Positions 1-11,396 of a DNA stretch of 40,211 bases are shown here, one piece after another; within the stretch, counting starts at the first letter, position 1; every line of letters begins with the position of its first letter. The DNA is taken from positions 1 through 40,211 of the forward strand of contig WGFB01000045.1 in assembly GCA_015492435.1 (NCBI GenBank), written 5' to 3'. Source of the stretch: Gammaproteobacteria bacterium. Its GTDB lineage: Bacteria; Pseudomonadota; Gammaproteobacteria; SZUA-140. A model generated the notes under the pieces. The model saw nothing but the letters and a program-made list of their open reading frames with translations, did not search any database and had not been told where the DNA came from. The position numbers were made by a program, and so were the translations under genes.

Positions 1-21
1 AGGTGATCGTAGCGAGGCGAG

Positions 22-110
22 TGGGAAATGGAGGACAGTTTTTCGATCATTTGAGGCGAATAGTGGTCACTATTTAACGAAAATGATCGGAAAAATGGAC
101 CCATTTCCCG
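22..110. repeat. Imperfect long inverted repeat (hairpin or MITE-like)
   Basis: Two arms of about 43 bases are centred near position 66. GGGAAATGG (23-31) pairs with CCATTTCCC (101-109), TCGATCATTT (43-52) pairs approximately with AAATGATCGG (81-90), and AATAGTG (59-65) pairs with CACTATT (68-74). A separate perfect 10-base palindrome, CTCCTAGGAG, lies near 144-153. There is no coding potential. The structure looks like a small non-autonomous repeat or the end of one upstream of the methyltransferase gene. A structured leader is the alternative. Without a genome search I cannot name the family. Confidence 0.5.
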
Positions 111-185
111 CCGCCGCAGTAGATTCATCCTAAGTCCGACAGCCTCCTAGGAGCCTGCATAACGACAAGAACCGACACAAACACC

Positions 186-710
186 ATGAAAAAGCTCAAT
201 CTGGGTTGCGGATACGACACGAGGGAAGGGTGGGTCAATCTTGACATCGCGCAAATCGAGGGGGTCGATGTGATCCATGACCTGAATCAGCTCCCCCTGC
301 CATTTTCCGAAAATGAGTTCGACTATGTACTATGCTCTGATATCCTGGAGCACATGCACGATTACCCAAGGCTGCTTGGCGAGGTTCACCGCGTTCTCAA
401 ATCTGGCGGCACCGTCGAAATCAGGGTGCCTCATTACACCTATAGTCGGGCGTACGCGGATCCCACCCATGTGCGCCATTTTTCCATAGAAACCCTGGAT
501 TTCTTCGTAGAAACGACCGGCCGACCCTACTATTTCGACTTCAGCTTTTCCACCCTCTCCGAAATCAGGCTGACCTTTCTGAAAGGCCTGGTCAAACCCC
601 TGATTGCCCCCCTCGTCAACATAAACCGTGCCACCCTGCTGTTCTATGAACAAAGTTTCCTGTCCGGATTGTTCCCCGCCGAGAATATTGTCGCAAAGCT
701 GGTGAAATAA
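186..710 (+). CDS. Class I SAM-dependent methyltransferase (Methyltransf_11 type)
   Basis: This 174-residue protein has a class I methyltransferase fold. The glycine-rich SAM-binding motif I is LNLGCGY at residues 4-10, an acidic residue ends strand 2 (NLDI), and the segment FDYVLCSDILEHM leads into the post-motif region HRVLKSGGTVEIRVPHY. Proteins of this kind at the edge of polysaccharide clusters often methylate sugars or are annotated as predicted SAM-dependent methyltransferases; the substrate cannot be read from the sequence. The C-terminal 60 residues are less typical and may bind substrate. The ATG at 186 has no strong Shine-Dalgarno sequence, but motif I begins immediately after it, so no later start is possible. 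The ligase-like gene follows 68 bases downstream on the same strand, so co-transcription is plausible. Confidence 0.8.
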   Translation: MKKLNLGCGYDTREGWVNLDIAQIEGVDVIHDLNQLPLPFSENEFDYVLCSDILEHMHDYPRLLGEVHRVLKSGGTVEIRVPHYTYSRAYADPTHVRHFSIETLDFFVETTGRPYYFDFSFSTLSEIRLTFLKGLVKPLIAPLVNINRATLLFYEQSFLSGLFPAENIVAKLVK

Positions 711-778
711 ACCTCCCGGCCGGGTGGCGGCAGTGCCCGCCATGACTTGAGACGCCATTTCATTTGCAGGAGCCAGAA

Positions 779-1975
779 TTGAATTCATTGAACCACGGCT
801 TGCGGAACATGGGGAAGCCGGAAGGTACGCCCGGAATCGCCAGGTTTGTTCTGATTTCTTTTTTTATATTCCTGATGGGATATTTTCTGTTTCCCGAGCG
901 CCGCTACCAGTACCTGTATTACTACCTCCTGGTCCTGTTGCCAGCAATCCCGGTTTATTGGCAACAGCGGACGCTATGGCTTCAGGACAAGACACTTCTG
1001 GCCTCATTGGCCTTAATCACGTTTTTAACCTCAAGCCTGCTGTGGAGCGGGGAACTCGATTGGCGTTGCGCTTTCTTTACCCTGGCGCAAGGCATTCTGA
1101 CGGCATCTTTTGTTTTTATTGTCTTCTATCTGCGGCATCAATTTCCAGAGCAGTTCCGGCACTGGCTGAAGGCCGTACTGGTACTCGCTGCGCTGGCATC
1201 CATATATCATATTGCGGATTTTGTCATGGAGGCCCCGTCATGGACCGCGCGCATGTTCTCCCTGGGCCAGTTCATGCATCCGAATTCCCTGGGAGTCGCC
1301 TTTGGCCTGCTCGCCGTGATGGCGGCCGGATTCATGTTCACAGCCGGCCCGGCATGGGAAAAATCCGGCTTCGTCGTCATCGGACTGATTTTTGCGGCGG
1401 TCGTTCTGCTCTCCCAGAGCCGCAATGCCCTGTTGTCGGCCGGAGCGGGCTTGTTCATATTGTTTGCCTACTATGCCCGTCATGGATACTGGCGCTACAT
1501 CCTGATCCTCGCCGTTGCCGGCGCGGGCTTATTGCTCGTAGCCGGCTTGCCCGTCCTTGAGCGCCTGCAATCCGCTGGCTTGCCATACCGCATCGATATG
1601 TGGAAGATTGCCCTGGAACAGATCCAGAGCGCATGGCTCTTCGGACACGGTATCTGCTCGGCAATCTCCCTGGCGGTTCGCGAGATGACTTTCAATCATC
1701 CCCACAATGTCTACCTGGCAACGGCCTGGTACAGCGGACTGATCGGACTCTCGCTCTTCCTGTGGCTGCTCGCCAGGGCGCTTTCCGACGCCTGGTTTGC
1801 TCTCAGGCACAAAGGGGAGCCGCTTTACCTGGCCCTGATCATTACCTGTGCATTGGCTTTTCTTCCTGATTTCCACAGTCTGATCAGCCGCCCGCGTGAG
1901 GTCTGGTTCTATTTCTGGTTTCCGGTGGGAATGGCCGCGGCTGTCCGCTGGCAGGCGGGCCTGGGACGCCGATGA
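779..1975 (+). CDS. O-antigen ligase / Wzy-like polysaccharide polymerase membrane protein
   Basis: This is a very hydrophobic protein of about 398 residues with some ten to twelve predicted membrane helices. It has a long periplasmic-loop region that includes LPYRIDMWKIALEQIQ and the motif FNHPHNVYLATAWYSGLIGL, which is typical of the O-antigen ligase/polymerase (Wzy_C, PF04932) family. Members transfer polymerised glycans to lipid A-core, polymerise O-units or glycosylate pilin at the periplasmic face of the inner membrane; the sequence does not separate these roles. I chose the TTG at 779 because GGAG (769-772) lies six bases upstream. An in-frame TTG at 764 would place that Shine-Dalgarno inside the gene, and the ATG at 810 has no good ribosome site. 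It follows the methyltransferase and converges with the glycosyltransferase gene. Confidence 0.8.
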   Translation: MNSLNHGLRNMGKPEGTPGIARFVLISFFIFLMGYFLFPERRYQYLYYYLLVLLPAIPVYWQQRTLWLQDKTLLASLALITFLTSSLLWSGELDWRCAFFTLAQGILTASFVFIVFYLRHQFPEQFRHWLKAVLVLAALASIYHIADFVMEAPSWTARMFSLGQFMHPNSLGVAFGLLAVMAAGFMFTAGPAWEKSGFVVIGLIFAAVVLLSQSRNALLSAGAGLFILFAYYARHGYWRYILILAVAGAGLLLVAGLPVLERLQSAGLPYRIDMWKIALEQIQSAWLFGHGICSAISLAVREMTFNHPHNVYLATAWYSGLIGLSLFLWLLARALSDAWFALRHKGEPLYLALIITCALAFLPDFHSLISRPREVWFYFWFPVGMAAAVRWQAGLGRR

Positions 1976-2024
1976 CGGGATGAATGCTCACACAGAGCGC
2001 ATCACGCCCCAAAGCCACGCAGGC

Positions 2025-2831
2025 TCAGTAACTGTGAAAAGAAATGGTTCTGATACCATGATTGATGCCATGGCATATCTCATCAAGTGAAGGAAGCTGG
2101 CGGGGCCGGTCGACATCATGCCCATGGTGAAACAGGCGCACGATGCGTTTGGGATATTTGTTGAACAGGTAATTTCCATAGGTCTCATATTCGGAAAACG
2201 GAGATACGGTGTCATGGCTCAGGTATTTCATGACAGCCTCATCCCATTCGAGCCCGGTATGCGCGGCAATATCCTCTTTCATTTCGCGTACAAGGGTTTT
2301 ATTGAACAGCATATGATGGCTGATGAACGACAATGACGAAATCCTCCGGTAGCCAAGGAGTCTGGAAAAGAGTTCGTAGTATGGCCGATGGTAGGCCTTG
2401 GACACATGCATGACATAACGATCCCGGTGAAAGAAAACCAGGGGACGCACGAAAACCGTATCGGAATCCACGACCAGATAATGCTCCATCTCGCAAAAAC
2501 GGTCACCAGCAAGCTTGATGAACTGCTGTTTCAACCACCCGCTGCGGTCAACACCATTGAATTTGAAGTCGAAAAATGATGTTGGACGATCAAGAATCTC
2601 TTCGTCCGTGAAATACTCTATCTGATGAGATTCAAGATACGGCCCGACCTCCTCAACATGAGGGGAAATCACGTAAAACTTGTTAATGGGATGACGGACG
2701 AAGGCCTTGATCGACTGCACGACCAGTGGCAACACCATGGCGTCCTTTTCCGCAACGGGGATGACTATATCGATTGGCAGGCTGGAAGAACAGGCCGTGT
2801 CTGAATTGATATCCAGAAAACGGTTCGACAT
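2025..2831 (-). CDS. DUF6492-type glycosyltransferase-like protein
   Basis: This 268-residue protein begins a nucleotide-sugar-transferase-like fold with IDIVIPVAEKD (residues 20-30), followed by VVQSIKAFVRHP and a candidate metal-binding DxD motif, VVDSDTVFVRP (DSD at 122-124). That layout matches the family now called DUF6492, which is regarded as glycosyltransferase-like. It is cytoplasmic, with no signal peptide or membrane helix. I prefer the ATG at 2831, just ahead of the conserved domain and preceded by a weak GAAG. An upstream in-frame ATG at 2921 would add a basic, poorly conserved 30-residue tail. The gene converges on the ligase-like gene with a 49-base gap, so it has its own promoter in the AT-richer DNA beyond 2831. 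Donor and acceptor are unknown. Confidence 0.7.
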   Translation of the reverse strand: MSNRFLDINSDTACSSSLPIDIVIPVAEKDAMVLPLVVQSIKAFVRHPINKFYVISPHVEEVGPYLESHQIEYFTDEEILDRPTSFFDFKFNGVDRSGWLKQQFIKLAGDRFCEMEHYLVVDSDTVFVRPLVFFHRDRYVMHVSKAYHRPYYELFSRLLGYRRISSLSFISHHMLFNKTLVREMKEDIAAHTGLEWDEAVMKYLSHDTVSPFSEYETYGNYLFNKYPKRIVRLFHHGHDVDRPRQLPSLDEICHGINHGIRTISFHSY

Positions 2832-3687
2832 GATGTACTTCAAAAAATAAATATAGCCAATACGCGCCGGATTCCGCTTGGCTGTTTTTTTCGTGGTTAT
2901 TCTCATTACTGCAAACGTCAAATCTGTAACGACACCGTTTTCAAATTGATATAAGGCCGGGGCGGCGTTGCGCCCCTTGGCAAGGGCCCACCATTCCCCG
3001 CGGGCCGCGCCTTGATCCCGTACGGGCCTGAAGCGCTGAACACGACATAAGAGGAATTACTCTCAGCGGGCAACGGACACGGTTATTCCACTCTTTCAGC
3101 AAAATCCCTCGTGAATCCTGATTTCTGCTCGATTATCCCGCCACCTGGAGAGGCATTCAGGCTGGAAACGGATCCCTGGCGACAGGCCGCATTGCAGCCT
3201 TCACCTCGACAGGGCAGCTTGCGCATGTACGTTCAAAGACCGCAGGAAAAGCCAAAATCAGGTGAAAATACTCGGCATGAGCCAGGACCATAATCATCCC
3301 GCACCGATTTTAGCATCTTGCCCTTCCGCATGAGGCAATTCTATCTGTCTGGTAATGTTTGCGAGATAGTGGCCCATCATAACGAACGGTTGGGACCGTT
3401 TTACTCATTGCCCTGACTCCCAGCGCTATTGGAAGGCTCCAATATTCTCATACTTCGCTCTTTTTCTAAAGGCAGGGACTGCCGCCTGACCAATGGGTTA
3501 TTTCCATGAGGATTGTATCTGATTCCACCCCCCTTGTCCTGCGACGCCAGGCAGTACAGGGCCTGCCCATCCGCGGACTTGGGTTGACACTGAGGGGCAC
3601 CTGGCCAATTATTCAAAATCCCGGCGCGGTGTTGCAATGACGGGCCAACTGAATCCTGATTTATTACCTTGAAAGAGTACTGGGAGA
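2832..3687. other. Long intergenic region without convincing genes
   Basis: These 856 bases separate the glycosyltransferase from glmS. The part nearest the glycosyltransferase is AT-rich and probably holds its leader and promoter. Two short open frames (+ 3111-3293 and - 3401-3637) show no recognisable motif, no good ribosome site and no normal codon pattern, so I did not call them. A decayed repeat is listed separately at 3111. A small hairpin AACGGT-TGGG-ACCGTT followed by TT lies at 3385-3401. I see no strong intrinsic terminator directly after glmS. Confidence 0.6.
3111..3152. repeat. Possible decayed half copy of the TTAA element
   Basis: This stretch resembles the right arm of the palindromic element between gspG and gspH (25209-25251). 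Both begin GTGAATCC, both contain GCTCGAT followed by a run ending in CCGCC, and both continue with CCTGG. By eye about 25 of the first 32 positions agree. No matching left arm and no TTAA end are visible, so this would be a truncated and mutated remnant. Chance similarity cannot be excluded without an alignment score. Confidence 0.35.
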
Positions 3688-5523
3688 CTACTCCACTGTT
3701 ACGGATTTGGCCAGGTTGCGTGGCTGGTCTATATCGGTACCCTTGAGCACCGCAACATGATAGGCAAGCAGTTGTAATGGGATGGTATAGACGACGGGCG
3801 CAATGCTGTCTTCCGTGGGCGCGACGCCGATGACCCGGACGTCTTCCCCCTGAGGCTCGAGGCCCGCCTGCTTGTCGGCAAAGACGATGAGCTGTCCACC
3901 CCGGGCGCGCACTTCCTGCAGATTGGACTTGAGTTTTTCCAGCAACTCGTTGTTGGGCGCCACGGCGACGACAGGCATGTCGTCGTCCACCAGGGCCAAC
4001 GGGCCGTGCTTCAGTTCTCCCGCGGGGTAGGACTCGGCATGGATATAGGAGATCTCTTTCAGCTTCAGCGCCCCCTCCATGGCCACGGGATACTGGCTGC
4101 CACGCCCCAGGAACAGGGCGTGATGCTTGTCCACAAACAGTTCGGCAAGGCGTTGGATCGCCCCGTCCAGTTCCAGTACTTCCTCCACCTTGCGCGGCAG
4201 AGCCTCCAGTTGATGCACCAGGGATGCCTGTATCTCCTCCGGCATGTCATGACGGCGCCCCAGGGCTATGACCAACAGCATCAAGGCCACCAGTTGGGTG
4301 GTGAAGGCCTTGGTCGAAGCCACGCCGATTTCCGGACCCGCGCGCGTCATCAGCACCAGATCGGACTCTCGCACAAGGGAACTCTCGGGAACGTTGCAGA
4401 TGGCCAGCGAGGCGCGGAAGCCACGCTGCCTGGCCTCCTGCAGGGCGGCCAGGGTATCGGCCGTCTCGCCAGACTGGGAGATGGTGACGATCAGGGAGTT
4501 CTTCCTGGCAACCGGCTTGCGGTAGCGGAATTCGCTGGCCACTTCCACGTTGGCTGGAATGCCAGCCAGGGTTTCCAGCCAATAACGCGCGATCAGGCCC
4601 GCGTGAAAACTGGTGCCACAGGCGATGATCTGAACATGTTCCACTTCGTCGAAAATCTCCGCGGCACGGGTGCCAAAAGCCGCCTCCAGCACACGCCCGC
4701 CGCTGATGCGTCCTTCCAGGGTCTCGGCAATGGCGGCAGGCTGTTCATGAATCTCCTTCATCATGTAATGCCGGAACTCACCCCTGTCCATGGCGCTGAG
4801 GCTCAATTCGCTGGTATGGATGGGGCGCTCCACCGCCTTGCCGACGCTATCGAAGATGTTCAATTCCTCGCGCGTCATCACCGCGATATCGCCCTCCTGG
4901 AGAAATATGAAGCGTTGCGTCACCGGCAGCAGGGCCGATATATCCGAAGCAATAAAATGTTCACCAATGCCGACGCCGATGATCAGGGGACTGCCGCGGC
5001 GCGCGGCGACCAGGGCGCCCGGCTCGGTGTTGCTGATGACGCCCAGGGCATAGGCCCCCTCCAGATCGGCGGTCGCCCTCAGGACCGCGTTGAACAAGTC
5101 GTGGCCCTGTTCCACATAGGCGTGAATCTGATGAACGATCACTTCCGTGTCCGTCTCCGAGGTGAATTCATAACCCTGGTCCTGAAGCCGCCTGCGCAAT
5201 GTCTCATGATTCTCGATGATGCCGTTGTGGACCACGGCCACGCTCTCGCGGCAGATATGGGGGTGGGCGTTGGATTCACTGGGAACGCCATGCGTGGCCC
5301 ACCGGGTATGGGCGATGCCCGTCCCACCGTGGAGATGGGCGGCTTGCAGGGCCTCTTCCAGCGCCTTGACCTTACCCGGCATGCGCACGCGGTTGATGAC
5401 CTCGCCATAGTTGACCACGGCAATGCCGGCGGAATCGTAACCCCGGTATTCGAGGCGTTTGAGGCCCTCAACCAGGATGGGCACCACGTCGCGCTCGGCG
5501 GCCGCGCCTACGATACCGCACAT
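3688..5523 (-). CDS. glmS: Glutamine-fructose-6-phosphate aminotransferase (isomerising)
   Basis: This 611-residue enzyme makes glucosamine-6-phosphate from fructose-6-phosphate and glutamine, the first step to UDP-GlcNAc for peptidoglycan and lipopolysaccharide. The start MCGIVG exposes the catalytic Cys2 of the N-terminal glutaminase domain, which includes [11 protein letters not shown] and HTRWATHG. Two SIS sugar-isomerase domains follow, with [17 protein letters not shown] and [15 protein letters not shown]. The C-terminus [13 protein letters not shown] is the family's usual end. Length is normal. It lies 50 bases downstream of glmU on the same strand, an arrangement common in gammaproteobacteria. 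I see no glmS ribozyme-like structure, and none is expected in this group, where small RNAs usually regulate the gene. Confidence 0.97.
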   Translation of the reverse strand: MCGIVGAAAERDVVPILVEGLKRLEYRGYDSAGIAVVNYGEVINRVRMPGKVKALEEALQAAHLHGGTGIAHTRWATHGVPSESNAHPHICRESVAVVHNGIIENHETLRRRLQDQGYEFTSETDTEVIVHQIHAYVEQGHDLFNAVLRATADLEGAYALGVISNTEPGALVAARRGSPLIIGVGIGEHFIASDISALLPVTQRFIFLQEGDIAVMTREELNIFDSVGKAVERPIHTSELSLSAMDRGEFRHYMMKEIHEQPAAIAETLEGRISGGRVLEAAFGTRAAEIFDEVEHVQIIACGTSFHAGLIARYWLETLAGIPANVEVASEFRYRKPVARKNSLIVTISQSGETADTLAALQEARQRGFRASLAICNVPESSLVRESDLVLMTRAGPEIGVASTKAFTTQLVALMLLVIALGRRHDMPEEIQASLVHQLEALPRKVEEVLELDGAIQRLAELFVDKHHALFLGRGSQYPVAMEGALKLKEISYIHAESYPAGELKHGPLALVDDDMPVVAVAPNNELLEKLKSNLQEVRARGGQLIVFADKQAGLEPQGEDVRVIGVAPTEDSIAPVVYTIPLQLLAYHVAVLKGTDIDQPRNLAKSVTVE

Positions 5524-5573
5524 AACCGCGCGTCCCCGGATTCTGTGTTTCTCATTTTTCTCATGATTGGGCG

Positions 5574-6935
5574 TTATTTCCTGGACGGCCTTTTCCAGCC
5601 CTCGACAGTCTGCTGCGGAGCACGGCTCAGAGTCAGTTCTCCGGGCGGCACATCCCGGGTGATGGTCGAGCCGGCGCCTATGGTGGCGCCGTCTCCCACT
5701 TTAACCGGCGCGATGAGCTGGGTGTCGGAACCGATGAACACCCCGTCCCCGATCTGAGTGCGGTGCTTGTTGGCCCCGTCGTAATTGCAGGTGATGGCCC
5801 CGGCGCCAATGTTGACCCTGCTCCCCACCGTGCTGTCACCCACGTAGCTGAGATGGTTGACCTTGGAACCCCGGCCAATGGTGGATTTCTTGATCTCCAC
5901 GAAATTGCCGATGCGCGCCCCCTCGGCGCAGCGGGTCTCCGGGCGTATCCTGGCGAACGGTCCGAGCTGACAACCCTGGCCGATATCGGCGCCCTCGACG
6001 TGGCAAAAGGGATGGATGATGACATCGCTGCCGATCCGGGCATCGCGGATGATGGCGTTGGCGCCGATCTTCACCCGGTCTCCCAGGGTGACCTCGCCCT
6101 CGAACACGGCATTGACATCGATCTCCACATCCCTGCCGACACTCAGCTTTCCACGCAAATCAAGGCGCGCCGGATCGCGCAGGGTGACACCTGCCAGCAT
6201 CAGTTCCCTGGCCCGGGCCCGCTGACAACTGCGCTCCAGTTCCGCAAGCTGCGCGCGGTTGTTAACACCCATGATTTCATCCAGGCTCCGCGGTGATGCC
6301 GTCACCACGGCCAACCCCCTCTCCACCGCCAGGGCAACGATATCCGTCAAATAATATTCTCCCTGGGCATTGTCATTGGAGACGGCGGCCAGAAGGGCGT
6401 TCAACCGATCCGCCTTCAGGGCGAGTATGCCTGTGTTGATTTCCGTGATGGCCCGCTGCGCTTCGCTGGCATCCTTGTCCTCCACGATGCGCTCTACCCT
6501 GCCCTGGGCGTCCCTGACGATACGCCCATAGCCGGATGGATCCTCCAGCCTGGCAGTCAACAGGGCGAGGCCGCTTTCATCGGCCAGGGCGACGAGATGA
6601 CGCAGGGTGTGCTCCGCGATCAGCGGCACATCACCATACAGCACCAGCACCGTATCACGCGGCTCCACATGGGGCAGGGCCTGGCGCACCGCATGGCCAG
6701 TGCCCAGTCTTTCGCTCTGCTCCACCCAGGTCACCGGCTCACCGGGAAAGGCCGCGCGCACCTGCTCGCCACCGTGACCATACACCACGACGATTCGCCC
6801 CGCGCCCAGGGCATGCGATGTCCGCAAGACATGGCCCAGCAGTGGCGTCCCCGCCAGCGTGTGCAATACCTTGGGGGTATCGGAGCGCATGCGGGATCCC
6901 TCGCCCGCCGCCAGAATGATAATACTGAGTGCCAT
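5574..6935 (-). CDS. glmU: Bifunctional UDP-GlcNAc pyrophosphorylase / GlcN-1-P acetyltransferase
   Basis: This 453-residue protein carries out the last two steps to UDP-GlcNAc: acetylation of glucosamine-1-phosphate in the C-terminal domain and uridylylation in the N-terminal domain. The uridyltransferase signature [18 protein letters not shown] lies at residues 8-25, with [10 protein letters not shown] and NTGILA further on. From about residue 250 hexapeptide repeats of the left-handed beta-helix run to the end, including [29 protein letters not shown] and [12 protein letters not shown]. Length matches the family. It lies downstream of atpC, separated by an intrinsic terminator, so it probably has its own promoter in the short AT-rich stretch at 6940-6990, where only weak -10-like hexamers are visible. 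glmS follows. Confidence 0.97.
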   Translation of the reverse strand: MALSIIILAAGEGSRMRSDTPKVLHTLAGTPLLGHVLRTSHALGAGRIVVVYGHGGEQVRAAFPGEPVTWVEQSERLGTGHAVRQALPHVEPRDTVLVLYGDVPLIAEHTLRHLVALADESGLALLTARLEDPSGYGRIVRDAQGRVERIVEDKDASEAQRAITEINTGILALKADRLNALLAAVSNDNAQGEYYLTDIVALAVERGLAVVTASPRSLDEIMGVNNRAQLAELERSCQRARARELMLAGVTLRDPARLDLRGKLSVGRDVEIDVNAVFEGEVTLGDRVKIGANAIIRDARIGSDVIIHPFCHVEGADIGQGCQLGPFARIRPETRCAEGARIGNFVEIKKSTIGRGSKVNHLSYVGDSTVGSRVNIGAGAITCNYDGANKHRTQIGDGVFIGSDTQLIAPVKVGDGATIGAGSTITRDVPPGELTLSRAPQQTVEGWKRPSRK

Positions 6936-6991
6936 GGATGAATTATGCTACCAGGGAATCGGGTCCATTGTATATTTCGACCATGCCCCAC

Positions 6992-7021
6992 AAAAACTGA
7001 AGGCCGTGCGGAGACGGCCTT
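6992..7021 (-). terminator. Rho-independent terminator of the atp operon
   Basis: On the minus strand a perfect 8-base-pair stem, AAGGCCGT with ACGGCCTT (7000-7007 and 7014-7021), closes a 6-base loop. CAG and then a run of five T residues (6992-6996) follow. It lies just beyond the atpC stop codon and before glmU, which suits termination of the ATP synthase transcript. Confidence 0.88.
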
Positions 7022-7058
7022 CGGCATGGATGGAAAAGACAGAACACCGGACAGGCGG

Positions 7059-7484
7059 TCAGCGTCCGCCCTTCTCGCGCAGCTTCTTGATGGCCTGCAG
7101 CTGGGCCATGGCCTCGGCCAACTCTGCCTGGGCGCGGGCATATTCGAATTCCGAGGTCTTGTCCTGCAGGGCCTTCTCGGCGCGTTCCCTCGCCTCGATG
7201 GCGGCCGCCTCGTCGATATCCTTGGCGCGCAAGGCGGTATCCGCCAGCACCGTGACCACATGGGGCTGAATCTCCAGCATGCCCCCGGACACGTAATAGA
7301 ATTCCTCTTCGCCGCCCTCCTTCTTGATACGCACCTCACCAGGCTTGAGCTGGGTAAGCAGGGGGGCATGGCGGGGGAGGATCCCCAGATCCCCCATCAC
7401 TCCGGAGGCAAAGACCATCTCCGCGGGCCCGGAGAAGATTTCCTCCTCGGCGCTTACGATGTCCACATGCATTGTCATAGCCAT
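7059..7484 (-). CDS. atpC: F1Fo ATP synthase epsilon subunit
   Basis: This 141-residue subunit belongs to the central stalk of F1 and can inhibit ATP hydrolysis through its C-terminal helices. The N-terminal beta-sandwich is recognisable from [34 protein letters not shown] and [16 protein letters not shown]. The helical hairpin rich in Glu and Ala follows from about residue 90, with the DIDEA/RAEKAL type sequence. The ATG at 7484 was used; a second in-frame ATG two codons later (7478) is equally possible. It is the last gene of the atp operon, 15 bases after atpD, and is followed by the terminator. Confidence 0.95.
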   Translation of the reverse strand: MAMTMHVDIVSAEEEIFSGPAEMVFASGVMGDLGILPRHAPLLTQLKPGEVRIKKEGGEEEFYYVSGGMLEIQPHVVTVLADTALRAKDIDEAAAIEARERAEKALQDKTSEFEYARAQAELAEAMAQLQAIKKLREKGGR

Positions 7485-7499
7485 TATCTTTGTCTCAAC

Positions 7500-8912
<1,413 letters not shown>

Positions 8913-8949
8913 TCACGCCTTTCGTTTCAGTTCTCAATACTCAAAAAAA

Positions 8950-9810
8950 TCATACGGCCGCGGCGCCGCTGACGATCTCGGAAATCTCCTGGGTGATCGC
9001 CGCCTGGCGCGCCTTGTTGTAGATCAGCTGCAATTCGTCGATCAAGGTGCCGGCATTGTCGGAGGCCGCCTTCATGGCCACCATGCGCGCCGCCTGCTCG
9101 CAGGCGATGTTTTCCACCACACCCTGATAGACCAGGGACTCGACATAGCGGATGAGCAGGGCATCCAGCACATCCTTGGCTTCCGGCTCGTAGAGATAGT
9201 CCCAGTGATGCTTGAGTTCCTCATCCTCGGAAGGCTCAATAGGCAAAATGCGCTTCACCTGGGGCTGCTGGGTCATGGTATTCACAAATTCGTTATACGC
9301 CAGAATCAACTGGTCGATGCGCCCCTCGTCAAAGGCATCCAGCATGACCTTGACGGCGCCGATGAGATCGGTGATCTGGGGCGCATCGCCCAGATGGTCG
9401 GCCTGCGAAACCACGTTACCGCCGAGGCGCGAGAAAAAGCCATGGGCCTTGCTGCCGATGGTGCACAGATCGATCTCAACGCCCTGATCGTGAAACGCCT
9501 TCATGCTGCCCACGACGGTCTTGAAGAGATTGCTGTTGAGACCGCCACACAGGCCACGGTCGCTGGAGATCACGATATAGCCCACCCGCTTGACTTCGCG
9601 CTCCCGCATATAGGCATGGCGGTATTCGGGATGTGCGTTGGCCAGGTGGCCGATAACGTTCTGCATCTTCTCCGCGTAGGGCCGCGAGGCGCTCATGCGG
9701 CCCTGCGCCTTGCGCATCTTGCTCGCCGCCACCATTTCCATGGCGCGGGTGATTTTCTGCGTATTCTTGATGCTGTTGATCTTTACCCGGATTTCTTTTC
9801 CGACGGCCAT
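8950..9810 (-). CDS. atpG: F1Fo ATP synthase gamma subunit
   Basis: This 286-residue rotor shaft links proton flow through Fo to conformational change in F1. The N-terminal coiled-coil helix contains [20 protein letters not shown] and [11 protein letters not shown]. The middle domain has [16 protein letters not shown], the C-terminal helix has [17 protein letters not shown] and [20 protein letters not shown], and the protein ends [14 protein letters not shown], the classic gamma signature. The ATG at 9810 is 15 bases after the atpA stop. Nothing is unusual. Confidence 0.98.
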   Translation of the reverse strand: MAVGKEIRVKINSIKNTQKITRAMEMVAASKMRKAQGRMSASRPYAEKMQNVIGHLANAHPEYRHAYMREREVKRVGYIVISSDRGLCGGLNSNLFKTVVGSMKAFHDQGVEIDLCTIGSKAHGFFSRLGGNVVSQADHLGDAPQITDLIGAVKVMLDAFDEGRIDQLILAYNEFVNTMTQQPQVKRILPIEPSEDEELKHHWDYLYEPEAKDVLDALLIRYVESLVYQGVVENIACEQAARMVAMKAASDNAGTLIDELQLIYNKARQAAITQEISEIVSGAAAV

Positions 9811-9825
9811 GGCGTTACTCCGTTC

Positions 9826-11367
9826 TTACCAGACGCTGCTGGACTTGAATGCTTCCACAGCGGCCTTCAGCGCCTTCTCGATCTCGTCGTTGTAATCGCC
9901 GCTCTCGTTGATCTTGTCCATCAGGGCCGCATGATTGGCCTTCATATAGCTCAGCAGCGCATCCTCGAAGTCGCCGATCTTGTTCAGCTCCACGTCATCC
10001 AGGTAACCCTGGCTGGCGGCAAACAGGGAGACCCCCTGCTCGGCCACGCTGAGGGGCGAATACTGTTTCTGCTTCATCAGCTCGGTCACGCGCTGTCCGC
10101 GCTCCAACTGCTTGCGGGTTGCCTCGTCCAGGTCGGAGGCAAACTGGGCGAAAGCCGCCAGCTCGCGGTACTGGGCCAGGTCGAGCCGTACACCGCCGCC
10201 CAGTTTCTTGATGATCTTGGTCTGGGCCGCGCCGCCCACGCGGGAGACAGACAGACCGGCATTGATAGCGGGGCGGATGCCCGAGTTGAACAAATCGGTT
10301 TCGAGAAAGATCTGCCCGTCCGTAATGGAAATCACATTGGTGGGCACGAAGGCGGATACGTCCCCGGCCTGGGTTTCGATGATGGGCAATGCGGTGAGAG
10401 AACCGGTTTTGCCCTTGACCTCGCCGTTGGTGATCTTCTCCACGTAGTCGGCATTGATGCGCGAGGCGCGCTCCAGCAGACGGGAGTGGAGATAGAATAC
10501 GTCACCCGGATAGGCCTCGCGGCCCGGCGGGCGCCGCAGCAGGAGGGAAACCTGGCGGTAGGCCCAGGCCTGCTTGGTAAGGTCGTCGTAGATGATCAGG
10601 GCATCCTCGCCACGGTCGCGGAAGTACTCACCCATGGCGCAGCCCGAATAGGGCGCGATGTACTGCATGGAGGCAGGATCCGAGGCGCTGGCCGCCACGA
10701 TAATAGTGTGGTCCATGGCGCCGTGCTCCTCCAGCTTGCGCACCACGGCGGCGATGGAGGAAGCCTTCTGGCCGACGGCCACGTAGATGCAGATGACGCC
10801 GGTGCCCTTCTGATTGATGATGGTATCCACGGCCACGGCCGTCTTGCCCGTCTGACGGTCGCCGATGATCAGTTCGCGTTGCCCGCGCCCGATAGGCACC
10901 ATGGCATCGATGGCCTTCAGCCCGGTCTGGAGGGGCTGGCTCACGGATTGCCTGGCGATCACGCCCGGCGCCACCTTCTCGATGGGCGAGGTGCCGCTCG
11001 CCTCGATGGGACCCTTGCCGTCGATGGGCACGCCCAGGGAATCCACCACGCGCCCCACCAGGGCTTCTCCCACGGGCACTTCGAGAATCTTGCCCGTGCA
11101 CTTGACCGTATCCCCTTCGGAAATGTGTTCGTAGGCGCCCAGCACCACGGCGCCCACGGAGTCGCGCTCCAGGTTCAGCGCCATGCCGAAGGTATTGCCC
11201 GGGAATTCGATCATCTCACCCTGCATGACATCGGCCAGCCCGTGTATCCTGACGATACCATCAGTTACACTGACGACGGTGCCTTCGTTGCGCGCCTCGG
11301 TGACGGCCTCGAAACCCTCGATGCGCTGCCTGATCAGTTCACTGATTTCTGCTGCGTTCAACTGCAT
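9826..11367 (-). CDS. atpA: F1Fo ATP synthase alpha subunit
   Basis: This 513-residue subunit forms the non-catalytic nucleotide sites of the F1 hexamer. The start [16 protein letters not shown] is typical for proteobacteria. The P-loop GDRQTGKT occupies residues 169-176. The segments [20 protein letters not shown] and [20 protein letters not shown], and the Arg-containing [12 protein letters not shown], follow. Length equals that of Escherichia coli AtpA. It lies 29 bases after atpH. A very long open frame on the opposite strand across atpA and atpG is a composition artefact. Confidence 0.98.
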   Translation of the reverse strand: MQLNAAEISELIRQRIEGFEAVTEARNEGTVVSVTDGIVRIHGLADVMQGEMIEFPGNTFGMALNLERDSVGAVVLGAYEHISEGDTVKCTGKILEVPVGEALVGRVVDSLGVPIDGKGPIEASGTSPIEKVAPGVIARQSVSQPLQTGLKAIDAMVPIGRGQRELIIGDRQTGKTAVAVDTIINQKGTGVICIYVAVGQKASSIAAVVRKLEEHGAMDHTIIVAASASDPASMQYIAPYSGCAMGEYFRDRGEDALIIYDDLTKQAWAYRQVSLLLRRPPGREAYPGDVFYLHSRLLERASRINADYVEKITNGEVKGKTGSLTALPIIETQAGDVSAFVPTNVISITDGQIFLETDLFNSGIRPAINAGLSVSRVGGAAQTKIIKKLGGGVRLDLAQYRELAAFAQFASDLDEATRKQLERGQRVTELMKQKQYSPLSVAEQGVSLFAASQGYLDDVELNKIGDFEDALLSYMKANHAALMDKINESGDYNDEIEKALKAAVEAFKSSSVW

Positions 11368-11396
11368 TTGCCTTTCCCCTTAACTCTATAAAGATT

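Noticed and set aside
3111..3293. Short 60-codon + frame in the gap before glmS
   Set aside because: It begins inside the possible repeat remnant, has no ribosome site and no similarity I recognise.
3385..3401. AACGGT-TGGG-ACCGTT hairpin as a glmS terminator
   Set aside because: The stem is only six base pairs, the T run is on the + strand side and it lies about 290 bases beyond the glmS stop.
3401..3637. 78-codon - frame downstream of glmS
   Set aside because: It has no ribosome site, no motif and ordinary non-coding composition. A small unknown protein cannot be strictly excluded.
4006..5757. A 583-codon open frame on the + strand opposite glmS
   Set aside because: It is antisense to glmS and its translation has no recognisable motif; the same composition effect explains it.
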